Part shown: positions 1 through 13,700 of the stretch, piece after piece | Layout: each line of letters starts with the position of its first letter | How positions within the stretch are numbered: position 1 is the first letter of the stretch | DNA from: Rhopalosiphum padi | Taxonomy: Eukaryota; Arthropoda; Insecta; Hemiptera; Aphididae | NCBI RefSeq assembly: GCF_020882245.1 | Contig: NC_083597.1 | Coordinates: 1,212,581 to 1,276,580, forward strand | Direction: 5' to 3' | DNA length: 64,000 bases | Position numbers and translations under genes: made by a program | The notes under the pieces: model-generated | Told to the model about the DNA's origin: nothing | Seen by the model: the letters and a program-made list of their open reading frames with translations, nothing else | Database searches by the model: none

Positions 1-1110
1 TCGAAGTATAGTAAAAATTGATAAAAATATCCAATGTAATAAAATTATTAAAGAAAATTACGAATTGCGAGGTTAGGGTTAGATTACAAACGATGATTAC
101 GCAAAACAAAATATAATACAAATGTAGATGTGCAATATGTAATTTCATAAGAGTATTGTGGTATTTATGTACTATAATAGGTTTACATGTAAAAATAAGT
201 AGGTAATGTTAATTTTTCAACAATTTATAGTAGGTATCTAATAAGTTTTTAACATTTAAAAATGTTAACAAATAATTGTTTTTTTTTTTATTATTTATTT
301 CTTATTTTTACATTATTTATAATATGCTTGATTTGTGTCTACGTTAGACACGTTATCAAATGGGTCCAAACAAACTAAGATGCCTATTTAAAATGTATAC
401 AAAATAAATTATTAAATTAGTTTTGTTTGTTAAAACAATTTAAAATAGTGTAGAGCATTTTTTTTATTCAGAATTTTTCTTTTGTGAATAGATTTAATAG
501 ATATAGCTGTTTTAAAAGACTAAAACTCCAAACTTATTTTATTTCATATTATAAATTTTAAATGTGTATTTTGTTTTGTTTGGATCCAAAATGAAATTTT
601 GATAAGGATTGCTAACGTATGTGACGTTACACTAATCGTCCGTATAATAATAAAATGTATTATACCGCGATAATTATATTGTTTTTTTTTTAATTTTATT
701 TTTATTGACTTTTCGCGTGTAATTGAAACTTTTTCGTACATTACTATATTATATTATATACACGTTAGCATTTTCAAAACATTTATAGATTAATTTTATA
801 CTATTGCCTGTTTATATAGTTTATATCGTATTACTATTAGTAAAATAAATGAATATAATAATTAATAACAATATATCAAATTTATATAATTATAGGTTAA
901 TTTCTCCTTTTCAATTTTTTATTAATATACATATTATAATTTATATTAACCTAGAGTACTTGGTTAAATTTAAAATTTACCCGAATAATGTTAATATTGC
1001 ACACAATTTAACATGCAAATTTAACCTATTTATATAAATGTCTTAGAATACTTGTAAAAAGAGTCAGAACTCAGTATATAGGTACTAAAGTTGAATTTTA
1101 ATTTTTTCAG
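1..1110 (+). other. intron / upstream flank of the TMTC3-like gene
   Basis: AT-rich sequence before the first visible TMTC3 exon, which starts after a TTTTTTCAG acceptor at 1102-1110. The N-terminal exons of the gene must lie before this window. No coding exon was recognised here. A loose inverted repeat joins about 340-375 (ACGTTAG...TTATCAAA...TCCAAACAAA) to the reverse complement of about 570-630, so an old foldback transposon is possible. The two short open frames in this stretch look like chance in AT-rich DNA. Confidence 0.6.
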
Positions 1111-4100
1111 ATTAGGCCGAAGGACCTGCTGAACTCGTTCAGACTGTCCGTGGCCGTGAATAGCCAGTCGGCCACCAGTGGTGGGAGCTCCGGTGGTGGA
1201 GGTGGTTCGCCAAAAACTGGCACCGGAAGCACGGCTTCCGCCCCGTTGGGCGTTCTACAGACCATCCCGTCGGACGCGGTCAAACGGCTGGCGTTCCTGT
1301 TTTTTTCCACGTGTGCACTACTGGCGTTCAGACTAAAAATCATGGGCTCCAAACTGCCCGTGTTTACTAGGTAATTTGTACCTTCGGGTCGCAATTTATT
1401 TACACTTATTTGCACACGCGACATCATTCAATATGAGAATGCATTTTTGCTATATATAATTTTACTTATAGAATTAGTAATACCTACTGTATGTATTTAA
1501 TCAAACTGTCGGATAAACTACCTCCAACTTTGATATTTTCTACCTGTCTAATGCATGTTATTTTTCATGGGGTACTGCTGAATTATACAATAAGCTAATG
1601 ACACAACTATATATTTCATGTATACAATAAACGATGTATATACCATACACGGTATGATATGTTATAATACAATATTATCTATATTATGTAATGACACATG
1701 CGCATACGTATATTTCATCGTTATATAACACTATTAAATTGTTGTCGTGTGCAGTGGCGTACACTGCGCACCGTACAGAGGCGTCATCATCAGAAAACTC
1801 TTAAAATAAGATATGGTCGCAAATCTGTCGACGTAATCTATTATAATATTATCATTGTGTCGTAATAAATGTGCCTCATACATAATATTTTTTTTTTATC
1901 AAAACTCGCTTTACTTAACAAAGTATCACTATATGTGTGCTAAAAAATAATAAATACATACATTTAATTGTTTTAAACTATAATATGTATAACAAGTGTA
2001 AACAATGCATAATATTAACCGATACATAAGATACATTGTATCGTCAAATGTGTATGATAAACTTATAAAATCTGTTATATTTTCATCTATAAAAAAAAAA
2101 TTAATTAGTATTGGTCAAAAGAAATCGTTTCACTGAATAATCATGTATACAAATAAAAGTGTTGTCTTGATATCCGAATGAATTATTATAGGTCAAAATT
2201 TGCTAGCCCTATAATTTTGCCGATTTAGGCTTATGGCTAAAAACAAAGATGCCTATAATGACATCTATACATCTCAGCATCTATAATTACATAATATCTA
2301 CCGATGATAATCGATAGAAAAATTTTCATTTTTTTACAGGGTGACAACCTATTTTCAAAATTCGGCATCTGCTACCAAAAAAATATATCGTGTTCCCATA
2401 GTCGTTTATGTATAATCAACTGTATGATATACTGTGACTACAGCGTAAAGTTATGCGACATAAATCGATTTTCGAACTGATATATATAATAATAAAAATA
2501 CGCATGTATGTATATAGTATATACGCGAGTTATAATGAAAATCGAAATAAAACCTACAGGATATGGGCGTATGCGTTTTATTGGCATTGACATACTACTT
2601 CCGTGCATTGAAAACTATAGAAAAAAACATTTCGAAATTCGCCTAATATCTCTAAAACTGAGAGGGCCAAATGTATTGACATGGGATATATATAATATGT
2701 ATATTTTTTATCGTTTTTTACAGAATCGACGTAATGTATCCAGTAATTTTTTATCGGTCGTAAACATCAAAACCACAATTTAAGTTAAAAAATTTAATAT
2801 CCCAAATATTTTTTCATTTCTTTCTGACTCATTAATCTAAATAAAATGCTTGTTCAATAAATAACCTTACTAGTTATGTTAAAAACAAAAAAATATATAT
2901 TCGTTTTTGCACCAATAACTTCATATATACTAATCCATTTTCAATCAAGAAGCCCAAATTAAAAATAATAATAGTATAAAAACATATATTTTTTATACTA
3001 AGATTAATTTTGATTAATGTTTAATATAAAATCACACAATCATGACCATATTATTCAACTATCGGCATAAATAATATGTACATAATTATATAGTGTTGAA
3101 CAAACTAAAATTATATTTTAAAGGTTTGATAATCCAGCCAGTGTGTCAGATTGGCCTGCAAGACAACTGACCTATAACTATTTGGTGAGCGTCAATGCTT
3201 GGTTACTGATATTCCCGTGCGACTTGTGCTGTGACTGGACCATGGGCACTATACCACTAGTAGAATCCACGTCAGATCCCAGAAACCTAGCAACTTTGGC
3301 CACATACACTGTAATCATCGCGCTCATGTACACGGCGTTTACTACGTCGAATCGAACCAAACGCATTGTTGTTATTATGGTAAATACATATCGTTCGATT
3401 ATTATTGTTATGTCTTTCTATAGAAAAATGTCTTGGACTTTCCGCTGACCAAGAATAGTCAAAAAATACTTGAGTTTCCGATTCGTTTAGCGAAAAAGTT
3501 AAATCGATTTATTTGAACCGTTTAACTTATAATCAATGTATATGTTATAGCTACTGTATAATAATATGGCGTAATACGTATAATAATATGTATATATACC
3601 TGTATTTATATCCTCGTATTCTCGTTTCATATCTCCTTTGAAGTCGTAATTATAGTATACAACACAATCGATTGAATCTTTTCATTTCCTTCAAATACTT
3701 TTGGTGAGTTACAATTTTAATAGGAAATGTTATTTTTTTTATCGAGATATTTACTTAGTGAACTTAAATCGTCTTACGGTCCACTTTTCAATCCCATTTT
3801 GTACTCCGAATTCCAGAACACGCCAATTATAAAAAGTTTAAAATTGCTAGGTCGATTTATTTTCTAAATATTCCAATTTATATTATAGGTACATTTCTAT
3901 ATGATGTTATTGAATGTAAAAAGTTTTTAAAAAACTTCAAAACAAATCAAATTGAATTAACGCTTAAAAAACTATAGATCTAAGTACTACAATACTTTGA
4001 CTGTTTCAGAGTTTGGGATTGACCGTTCTGCCATTTCTCCCCGCATCGAACATGTTCTTTCCTGTTGGATTCGTGGTAGCGGAACGTGTCTTGTACATGC

Positions 4101-6566
4101 CATCAATGGGATTTTGTATGCTTGTCGCTTACGGTTTGGGACTCATCATCGATAAATGGTAAGATACTTTGATGGGTTCATTACGACCGACGATCAGCTC
4201 ACTAACGTTTTGTTCCACAGCAAATCCCGATTGATTTTGACAGCCGTCGCCATTATTATGGTCACTCACGTAGTGAAAACTTATACGAGAAACTGGGACT
4301 GGTCGTCCGAGTACGCGATATTTACCTCTGGGTTGAAAGTAAATAAGCTAAATGCCAAACTATACAACAACGTCGGACACGCCTTGGAAGCCGAGAATCG
4401 ATTCCAAGAAGCTCTTGCATACTTTCACAAAGCCGTCAGGTGAGTACCAAATGTCTATACTCTATAATAAAATGATTCCTGACTGGGGTGCCGCGAAATT
4501 ATTTTTAAAATGTAAACCATTCATAAAAATTTTCTAAACTGTTAATTATATTCAATTAATAATAAATATGTAATAAAAATTAACAATATGTCTTATGACA
4601 CTTTTAAAAAAATCATTTCTGGTTTGATATTGAACTTTTTCATTAAAGCAAAAAATATGTTCTATTAAGTTAATTTTAAATAAGTGTTGAAAAAATGTAT
4701 ACAAAAAAAATAATTTTCGATAAACTCTTAAATTATAACTACAATTTTCAAAATCATATTTATATGAATAATATTGGTATAATATCAATAATTAATAGCA
4801 TAATATTTTTGCACGTCTTGTAAACATACTATAATATTATTAATTATGTTTTCTAAACATAAAAATTACTATAAATAATGAAATTTTATTAAAAATATTA
4901 AGCAAACTTTGGATAAATCATCATTATTTATTTATAAAGGATTAGAATCACTTCTATCACAATTACGTCGATTTATAGTTAGAACGTGATTTATTTTTTT
5001 CTCTTTCTTTCAGTGTTCAACACGATGATATTGGCGCTCACATAAATGTTGGTCGTACGTATAACCATCTAAAAATGTACAAAGAAGCCGAAGACGCTTA
5101 CTTAGAGGTAAGTAACGTAACATAAAGAATTCAATATTTAAAATGATTTCTATAACTAATATTTATTTCTATGTTTATTCATAGGCCAAATCATTGCTCC
5201 CTAAAGCCAAACCGGGTGAATCGTATCAAGCTCGTATAGCTCCTAACCATCTAAACGTCCTACTGAACTTGGCAAATCTAATTGCTAAAAACCAGACACG
5301 TCTGGAAGAGGCAGACATGCTATACCGGCAGGCCATCAGCATGCGGTCTGATTATACACAAGCGTACATAAACCGCGGTGACGTTTTGCTCAAGCTCAAC
5401 CGCACAAAAGAGGCGCAAGAAGTGTACGAACGAGCTTTATTCTACGACACCGACAACCCGGACATTTACTACAATGTGAGTACTGAGTATCTATCGTAGA
5501 CCCGTGTAGGCAAAATTTCTAAAAAACATCCTTTTTAACCTGCTTATTTCATTTCAGCTGGGCGTCGTATTATTGGAACAGGGTAAACATTCACAGGCGT
5601 TGGCTTACTTAGACAAAGCTCTAGAATTCGATCCAGACCACGAACAAGCGTTGCTCAACTCAGCCATATTGCTCCAAGAATTGGGGCAAGCAAACTTAAG
5701 AAAACTTGCTGAGAAGAGACTTCTCAGGCTCCTGTCAAACGTACGCATTAATTTTAGAAACCAAAAATTGCCGGTGTAATAGTCATATTTTTATATTTTA
5801 TGATTTTAGGGTCAAAAGAACGAACGGGTGTTTTTCAACCTAGGCATGCTTGCTATGGACGAAGGAGACGTACCAGCGGCGGAACATTGGTTCCGTCAGG
5901 CGATCCTCATTAAAGAGGATTTCAGGGCCGCTCTGTTCAACCTGGCTTTGCTGTTGGCCGACGATCACAGGCCACTGCAGGCAGCCCCGTTCCTCAACCA
6001 GCTAGTTAGATTCCATCCAGACCATGTCAAGGCTCTGATATTGCTGGGTGACATATATATCAACAACATCAAAGATCTAGACGCAGCTGAAAACGTGAGT
6101 GTTCACCGTTGGACTGCTCCAACCTCAAGCTTGACCTTTTCAAACTTTTTTTGTCATCTTTGTAGTGTTACCAGAGGATACTGCAACTAGATCCAGATAA
6201 TACGCAAGGAATGCACAATCTATGCGTGGTGTACGTTGAACGTGGCCTATTGAAAGAGGCAGAAACTTGCTTACAAAAGGCCCATCTGATGGCACCACAT
6301 GAAGACTACATTGTCAAGCATTTGAAAATTGTGCAAAACCGCTTGCAGGCAAAACAGACACCTAATCAGCTCAATGTAAGTATTATCTACAATATTTTTA
6401 CACAACATTCAAGAAAATTCCATTTAAATCAAATTTTGATTTATTTTTATTTCCATAGGAGAGTCGCCCAGATTCTAAGGAAATCCGAAAAACTGAAAAA
6501 GACACAACTCGTCCAGACACCAATTTGAAGTCGGATACCAAACCGTCTACACTATCGTTGTCATGA
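1111..6566 (+). CDS. TMTC3: TMTC3-like O-mannosyltransferase with TPR repeats (5' partial)
   Basis: Transmembrane and TPR-containing protein of the ER. The family O-mannosylates cadherins in the ER lumen. Exons: 1111-1370, 3124-3379, 4010-4158, 4221-4439, 5014-5107, 5185-5475, 5558-5740, 5810-6094, 6166-6375 and 6459-6566. All introns are GT-AG and the exons join into 684 codons before TGA. The family's first part is missing off the left edge. Exons 1-4 carry hydrophobic helices and the DUF1736 signature (FDNPASVSDWPARQLTYNYL, LCCDWTMGTIPL, FFPVGFVVAERVLYMPSMGF). Exon 4 onward encodes at least eight TPRs, starting at KLYNNVGHALEAENRFQEAL and including RIAPNHLNVLLNLANLI and FNLGMLAMDEGD. These match TMTC3 better than TMTC1, 2 or 4 from memory of the family. 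Exon 1 is GC-rich and encodes a Gly/Ser-rich loop that looks lineage-specific. The C-terminal tail after the TPRs is short and charged. Confidence 0.93.
1371..3123 (+). other. intron of the TMTC3-like gene
   Basis: A 1.75 kb AT-rich intron. The donor is GTAATT at 1371 and the acceptor AAAG ends at 3123. The split AG|G codon (Arg) rejoins in frame. The 91-codon open frame at 2508-2783 sits inside this intron, has no recognisable domain, and is best read as chance. Nothing else was recognised. Confidence 0.7.
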
Positions 6567-8779
6567 ATGATAAAAATAATTATTTAAAAAAGTATATATT
6601 TTTTTTAAGTTACATACCTAGTCATAACTCACCGTTTTCATGTTAGTACTTAACTGGATTTTTTTTTACAACCTGATAATGTTTCTAAGACAACAAAGTG
6701 ACATAATTGCATATTGTAAGTCACATATTTGACAGTCATATAGACTTTGTCCCATACTTAATCTAGTAATCTCATTTGGTGCTACTACTCAATGTCAGTA
6801 CTTCATCTATAAAATATGCTTCTATACATTTAAACTAAGAGCAAAAGTTACTTAGTAAATCGTAAAATATATTTTTCTCTTGAATTTTTATTTTGAATCG
6901 TTCTGAACGAGAATAATTTGTAAAAAAAAAAAATCGTGCTGTGATGTATTTAGTAGGTCATAGTATGATTATAATTTATAATATTATAAAATTAAGATCA
7001 TATTAATTGATTAAACTTCTATATAATATTATTTTAATTACAACAATGATCAAATATTGATGTTCACATTTTGTCATCATTATTATAATTATTATTTTTA
7101 ATTATCTTTTGGTTTTTGGTTGTAAAACAATATTTTAAAATATAATTTTTATCGATTTATTAACTTAGTTAAGAACCTACTTAAATAACAACATCTGTTT
7201 GTTTGAAACAATAATGACTACTTAATTACATTAAAACTTCAATAAATCATAAAAATAAGTCTTGTTACACATTTATTTTAGTCTGAAAAACAGTTATTTG
7301 TTTAAAATGTATTAGTGTATTTTTATACTTATTGTTTGGTTTTCCTTTACCGCATGAATGTAATAAAATTACATTATGTTAATCAATAGAAAAAGAATTT
7401 AAAAAACAGTTATTTAATATATTTAATTTTAAAAATTTAATCTCAAAGAATCAGTATTATATTTTCATGTAATAATAAGTTAATAAAAAGTATTTGATAA
7501 AATTGTCGTAATTTTTCATGTTTTTTTTTTTTTTTTTTTTGTATTTGCGGACAATCAATGTGATTTTTTTTATTATTGTTATAATTTTTGACAATTTAAA
7601 GCATTCTTACTTTGTACCTGGACCCACAAGTTCTTTTTAAACAAATTAAATGAAAACATGTTCTTCTGACCATGGACAATTTTAACTTCTGAAATTAATA
7701 TTTTATACGAAACAAAATTTTGTTCTTTTTTTCAAATACCTATATGTAAAAACAACTGTATATGGTCTAAAAAATGCTAGCTGTTAATGTATTTGATAAT
7801 ATTATATGTGTAAAATAATTATAGATGTTTACCAGAGGTAATATTGAAGATAAATATTGCTTTTTGATGTGATTTTTTATTTTATGTTTTATAAGAAAAA
7901 TAAAAATTTTTAAATGTTTTAAACAATATAGACGTTGTGTTACATTTTTTCATTATTTTTATATTTCAAACTTAATTTGAGTAAAAACTATAGAAAAACA
8001 TGTGTTTCATATTGATGGAATATATTATTATTAGGAACTTTAATTGTATTAGCACAGAATTTACATCTGTGTACCTATATAAAATTTTTAAACACTATGT
8101 TTTTCAAAATTTAACTCTGAACTGTAAAAGTGATTAGTAAAACATAGTAAAAAATAAACTAGTACTATCAACTTTATTTTAAATTAACTTTAAAATGTTA
8201 CATGTAGTACTTAGTTAATAAGACTCATCAATGAATGCATATTTTAAAAATGTCCCTATTCCCCCAAATACAGAGTGGAAAAAACATCTCTCTTATGATA
8301 TATATTGTATACTTCAGTATATGTGTATTTAGTTAAATTATGAAATGTTTTTTTAGGTTATTACTGAACAAGGTTTGGTAATAAGTATAAATTACTACCA
8401 CCGCTTAGTCGTGTTATGCAACATTTTTTTATAAATATTATAGGTATTATACGATATTATTTAAATAATTTGGCAATGGTATGCTGGATGGTGCTGAACA
8501 GTGCGAAATTTACTAACCTGGGATATTGGGACTTCCCCGGTTAGTCAATGATCACTAGTTAACAAATGTCTGTTATTTATTATAATTAATAATTAGATGA
8601 GTCCCTGTTTTAAGAATGTAGAGAAAAATACATTGGATAATATCGAGGTTGTTAAAAATAAAAGTGACCTATTGGATAAAAAAAAACTATGTAGGTACAT
8701 TTTTAAATTTAATATTATATTATATTTTTATTAAATGAAAAATATAAGTTATTGTAATTAAATAATTGATAAATTAAAG
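6567..8779 (+). other. TMTC3 3' UTR and intergenic spacer
   Basis: AT-rich sequence after the TGA of the TMTC3-like gene. Candidate AATAAA poly(A) signals occur, for example near 7241. A run of 20 T lies at 7521-7540. No open frame of note, RNA gene or clear transposon end was seen up to the hAT element at 8780. Confidence 0.5.
7521..7540. repeat. poly(T) tract, 20 nt
   Basis: Uninterrupted run of T in the spacer after the TMTC3-like gene. It could be a reverse-strand poly(A) tail of an old retroposon, but no recognisable retroposon body is attached. Confidence 0.9.
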
Positions 8780-8989
8780 CAGGTGTCTCCAATCTTTTTT
8801 TACGGCTGACCAAATCTGAGATACGCTTTGGCATCGCAGGCCAAAAATTAGTATATGAATAGAGTGTTAATGAAGTGAAAGAAAAGATAAGATTAATTTA
8901 GAAAAATGTATATTTATTTCTATTTCTATTTTATTTTTATAATCCAGAATTTATTTTATTGTAATACAAGTTAGTTAACCAGTTTTTTC

Positions 8990-9683
8990 TGTCATAAACA
9001 TGTCGATTTCTGAATGGAAATAAAAAAATATTTAACAAAGACATAAGTAACCTCGGCTGAGTCGACGAACTTCACAATGATAAAGAATATAACAATTTCT
9101 TAAACTGACGGTGACTGAGAGCACTTTTTTGAATATAATTTGCACTCTGCCCGACAATATTCATAACTTCAGATACAGTAGCGGCGCCAGGGACGGGCAA
9201 GGTAGGGCCATGGCCCTACTTGAAAAGTACCACTAGCCTAACCTTAGACATTATAATATACTAATTTTTAATTTTTTGTGGCCCTACCTTATAATTTTTG
9301 GCCCTACCTAAAAAAAATCCTGACGCCTCCGCTGTTCAAATATTCGGGCATTTTTCCTTTATAAAGCTTGCTGGTAGATAATTCAGTGAATAGCTATTGG
9401 TTTTGTAGTTCTGTTGATCCAATATCCAATACAATTTTACAAACATTTCCAACCAAACCTTTATGTGTCTCATACATGTATCAACCTCCATCAGTCGTTA
9501 CGCCCTTTAAAATTTTAAAATCAAGGCCCAAAGCAAAAATAGTTTCTTTTAGCTTCAAAAAAAATTGCCACGGGTACATGTATCTTGCATTGAATGGACG
9601 ACAGCCAATTCTTCTGTTATTTCAAAAGATTCATCGACTCAGCGGGATCCGAAAAGTCGTTAGATTCATCCAAGGCAAATAAA
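8990..9683 (-). pseudogene. hAT transposase fossil (broken)
   Basis: Reading the minus strand in shifting frames gives pieces that follow the order of GTF2IRD2/ZBED-type hAT transposases: FALDESNDFSD, FEITEELAVVHSM, ILKGVTTDGG, THKGLVGNVCKIV, MNIVGQSANYIQKSALSHRQ, and EVRRLSRGYL. Stops and frameshifts separate them, and a MITE interrupts the gene. The zinc finger and C-terminal dimerisation region were not found, so the element is also internally deleted. The 104-codon open frame on the plus strand at 9368-9682 is the antisense shadow of this fossil, not a gene. Confidence 0.8.
9176..9334. mobile_element. hAT-type MITE nested in the hAT fossil
   Basis: 159-bp non-autonomous element. Left end CAGTAGCGGCGCCAGG and reverse-complemented right end CAGCGGAGGCGTCAG are inverted repeats. 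It is flanked by TTCAGATA (9168-9175) and TTCAAATA (9335-9342), an 8-bp duplication with one mismatch. The interior repeats GGCCCTACCT motifs. It interrupts the transposase fossil and so is younger than it. Confidence 0.8.
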
Positions 9684-9900
9684 AAAAATCTAAAAACTTT
9701 TAGCAGTGTCTTTTAACTGACGATCAATATATTTTATAAGTCGACTATTGTAAGTTGTTATGAATAACACCAAAAGGAACCCCTCTTATTTTATTATTTA
9801 TTTTTAGTAAGAAATTAATAAATTAATACAATGAAAACTAATTTTATACTAAACATAAATAAGATTGGCGGGCCGTAGGTCGAAGACCCCCGAATTAAGG

Positions 9901-10774
9901 CAATATGTTACATAAAACTTAAATTAATTTTTATCCTAAAAAAATTACTTAACATATTATCCAGGACAAAACAAATTAAATTCGAGAAACGGTTAAACAA
10001 TTTTTCCGGGTCGATTTTTTTTTTTTTGTAGTCCATCAATTAATTAATTAAAATTATTGTTTTTAATTATTATTAAATTATTATTATTAATTATCTTTAT
10101 TGTGGAGAAAATAAAGTTAATAATAATACAACATCTAATGTAAAACTGAGGTTAATGTCCCAAATATTTATTATTTTAACTGAATATTTTTGTTCTTAAT
10201 TATTCGTAATTATGACTTATTAAATATTTTGAGTATCGTATTTAACATTAAGAGAGTATAAAGAAAAATATTGTAGACTTGGAGTATGGCTATGTACACA
10301 AAGAAGCATTTCAGTATTTAATAATAATTAAATCGATTATGGTACTGAAAATTGTTTACAATAATTATTAAAAATTTTATCAACAAATATATTAAAAACA
10401 GTCACATAATACATTTATTTTCAGTAAATGTTTCAAACAAATAAAACAAACGCAAATTTTCGAGAAGAATAATTATATAATAATTTAAAATTAAAAAAGA
10501 AATTATTATTTAATTATTATCTGCCAAAGTATATATTATTTAGTATATACCTAAAATTCCAATTATCAGTATTTAGTATTTGGCTAATAAATGTTATATT
10601 ATGTTCGCACAATAATAGTATTGTTTATACTAAGCAACCATATAAGTAAATTTATTTTAATTTTTTTTTAATTTTTTTTTTTAACAATCAAAATTTAATC
10701 GTACTTTCATTAAATAAATAAGTCAAATTTAAGTAGGTAGCATTTTTAACTGACCAAATTTCACATAATATACA
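9901..10774. other. intergenic AT-rich spacer before the SAXO-like gene
   Basis: No gene or transposon end recognised. Contains AT-rich low-complexity blocks such as the TTAATTAATTAA-like stretch near 10040-10090. The promoter of the SAXO-like gene should lie at its right end but no clear core element is visible. Confidence 0.4.
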
Positions 10775-13700
10775 ATGTCTCAAGTAAAAGAATGTCTACA
10801 AACACAATCATTTGAAGTACAAAAATACAATAATATTTTAATAATACTGTTGTAACTTGTAATACAGTGTTACAACGTAACATAGAATATGTAACATGAA
10901 TGTGGTATATTATTAAAAAATTATTTATAGTGTTCAATATTGCCTAACGCTGTTCCTAAAGCCTGTATACAGAAAGCTGAAAAAAAAAATTGTAGATTTC
11001 AAAATATAGAGGCTTGCCAAACTCTAAAGGTAATAAAACGTATTAAAAATATACAAATTTATCGAGTTATATAGATACAATATATTTATATATCTATCAG
11101 TGTTATGTATTTTTAATCAACAGTACTTTAGAATAGCTAAACAATTAAAGAAAATTATTCAACTTTTGATAACAAAAATTAAAATATATACTTTTCCATT
11201 TAAAAATCAAAAATCTATGAGTATAATAAGTTTAAGACAAAAAAATATAAACTTCCCTATTTATTATTTGAAATAATAATAATTCACTTTTGATGCAGGT
11301 CCTGTTCTTACATATAAACTTGATTCACGAGAAAATCGATTGAGTTAGATTAATGATTGAGAAATTAGCTTTAATCTATTGAACCTAACCTAACCTAAAT
11401 TGATAAACGTCAATATATTTTATTAACGCTGATCCAACATTTAGTATAGTTACTATATATTTGAGTTCAGAGTTATTACAGGAGCAAAGAAATGCGACGT
11501 AATTATATAAGTATATTTTAATGTTTTAATGAGTTCAGTGGAATGATACAAGAGAACCTACTCTGCAAAATGTTGGTCAACTTACTTACTCTGCTCATTT
11601 ATATTTTAAATAGGTACTTATAAAGTTATAACTAATAATCTACCAGTCCAAAATGTTATTTTGAAAAATCGTAATACTAAGAATAATATTTTCCTTCAGA
11701 ATATTAAATTTAAAATGTATGCTGTCATTCAAAAGAGTAAAAACTTAAAAAAATTATAATTGTTTTCTAAAAATATTTTTTTGTAACGACTTAAAATTAT
11801 TTAAAAGAAATATTTTCAAAAATGTTAGTGTTTTCTAAAATATTAATTATTTTACAATAAATGGATCACCCCGTGTATATATATATTGGTTTAATATTTT
11901 CTGTAAAAGAATTTTTTACAACCCTCTATTTTAATACTTACAATAATAAAAAGAATATGTTGAATTAAATCATGTACTTACATACTATGGAGACGTGGCC
12001 GCCAGGGTAACAATAGAATAGATATTCTTTACTGGGAGTCATTCATACAATGTTATAACATTAAGTCCATTATTATATTATTTAGATAGTGACTATTATA
12101 GATAATTTATATATATATATATATATTATATCCATTAAACTTATATCTTTATGAGTAGGTACTAAAAAATGAAATATGGGGCATTTCCCATTCACAGACT
12201 ACATTTTGTAGGTACTTATAAATTATGTGATATATTTCTAACTCTGAATACTGATAGTGTATAATATGTATAAGTAATAAGTATTATTAATATTTAACTA
12301 AAACTCTATAGATTAAATATGGCTGAATTTGTAAATCTATGTATTTATAAAATGTATGATTGATCTTTACAATTAGTTTTGTTTAACTCAACGTGCTACA
12401 TAATAAAATGCTCAACCAAGAGCAATCGTTTAAATAAACGGTTATTGATTTTCAGAATCGATTTCAATATGTGCAGCCGTGTCGACGAGAATCGTGCAAA
12501 CCAAACGTAGTAAGTATTTTAAAACTGTACATTTTTTGTAAACAAAATTATCATAACTTGCTTAATAAAGCTTCCAAATGTCTTCCAAAATGACAATTCA
12601 CCATTAATTTAAAAATAACGGAGTAAAATTATTGTGAATGTAAAATTTACAATTGTATATTTGTAATATTTAGACAATACATTTGGGTGTGACAACCTCT
12701 TAACAGGACAAAGTATTTTTTTTCAAGTATAATCTTTTACCCATATTTTTGAGTTAAGTATGGGTACCATCTTGAATATTATATTATATACTATAATACC
12801 TATACACGTATTTATGAAATATAAATAGGTAGTTGAAAGTTTACGACTTTTGTCACTTACGTGTTTTTTCTTTAGTGTTTGGTACCTATAACATTTCGAA
12901 CAATAGGAACTTTCTTTAACTTTAAATGTATCACATAATTTTGGTTCATATATTATGCAGTTTTCTATAAGAAGTTTCACAATCAACCATATTAACATGA
13001 AAAGAATAGTATTATAGTGTATTATACTATACTATTATGTATTCTATTTATAATTTTTACTTGGATAATTTAATATTTTTATTTATTTCATAATTTAAGA
13101 TATTTATATTTTCTTATCTTACAGGCATAAGTTGAATGTAAAAAATTATATAAATATTTTACTCTATTACATTTCATTGTTTATTTATTAAATGAGTAAA
13201 CCTATATATTATAATAATATAGCAATCGAACGTGAGTAATATACCATTTACTGACGACTCCGTATACAATCATTCGTACTACCATCACGATGTGTGTGAA
13301 AATCGACCGAAGCCTATCGTACACAAAGATCACTTAGTCATGGCCGGAAAATTTCAAAACCAAACGTCTCAAAGGGTGAAGTATTTTGTTTGTTTTTTTT
13401 TCAAGCATAATAATTACGTTTTATATTATATCTAGAACTCAAACTTCGTCAAATTTTTATATTTTTTACTAACTTACAATTAAATGTGTATTTATTTTTT
13501 TACCATCAAAATCGTTAAAAAATAGGAAATTTACTATACACTAAAATTAAATTGTTGGACACATACTAAAAGCACCAATTTAATAAAATAAACAATAAAA
13601 ACATATACGTGTTTTTTAATATAAAGACCTTTGAAAAAATGTTATAATCATTTTAACCTTTAAATATGGATAAATAAAAATAAATTAGTAATAACTAGAT

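Larger units (their letters stand above)
8780..9892 (-). mobile_element. degenerate hAT transposon (GTF2IRD2/ZBED-like family)
   Basis: Left end CAGGTGTCTCCAATC and right end (reverse complement) CGGGGGTCTTCGACC form a decayed inverted repeat. It is flanked by an 8-bp duplication with one mismatch: AATTAAAG at 8772-8779 and AATTAAGG at 9893-9900. The 8-bp duplication and the CAGGGGTCTCCAA-type ends are hAT features. The interior carries a broken transposase on the minus strand, and a younger MITE has inserted at 9176-9334. Confidence 0.82.

Noticed and set aside
2508..2783. 91-codon open frame in the TMTC3 intron
   Set aside because: No conserved motif, composition like the intron around it, and no splice connection to the flanking exons in a consistent phase.
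9368..9682. 104-codon plus-strand open frame
   Set aside because: It lies antisense to the hAT transposase fossil, whose conserved blocks are read from the minus strand in the same interval.
12723..12998. 91-codon minus-strand open frame
   Set aside because: Lies in a SAXO-like intron, has no recognised domain and no splice partners.
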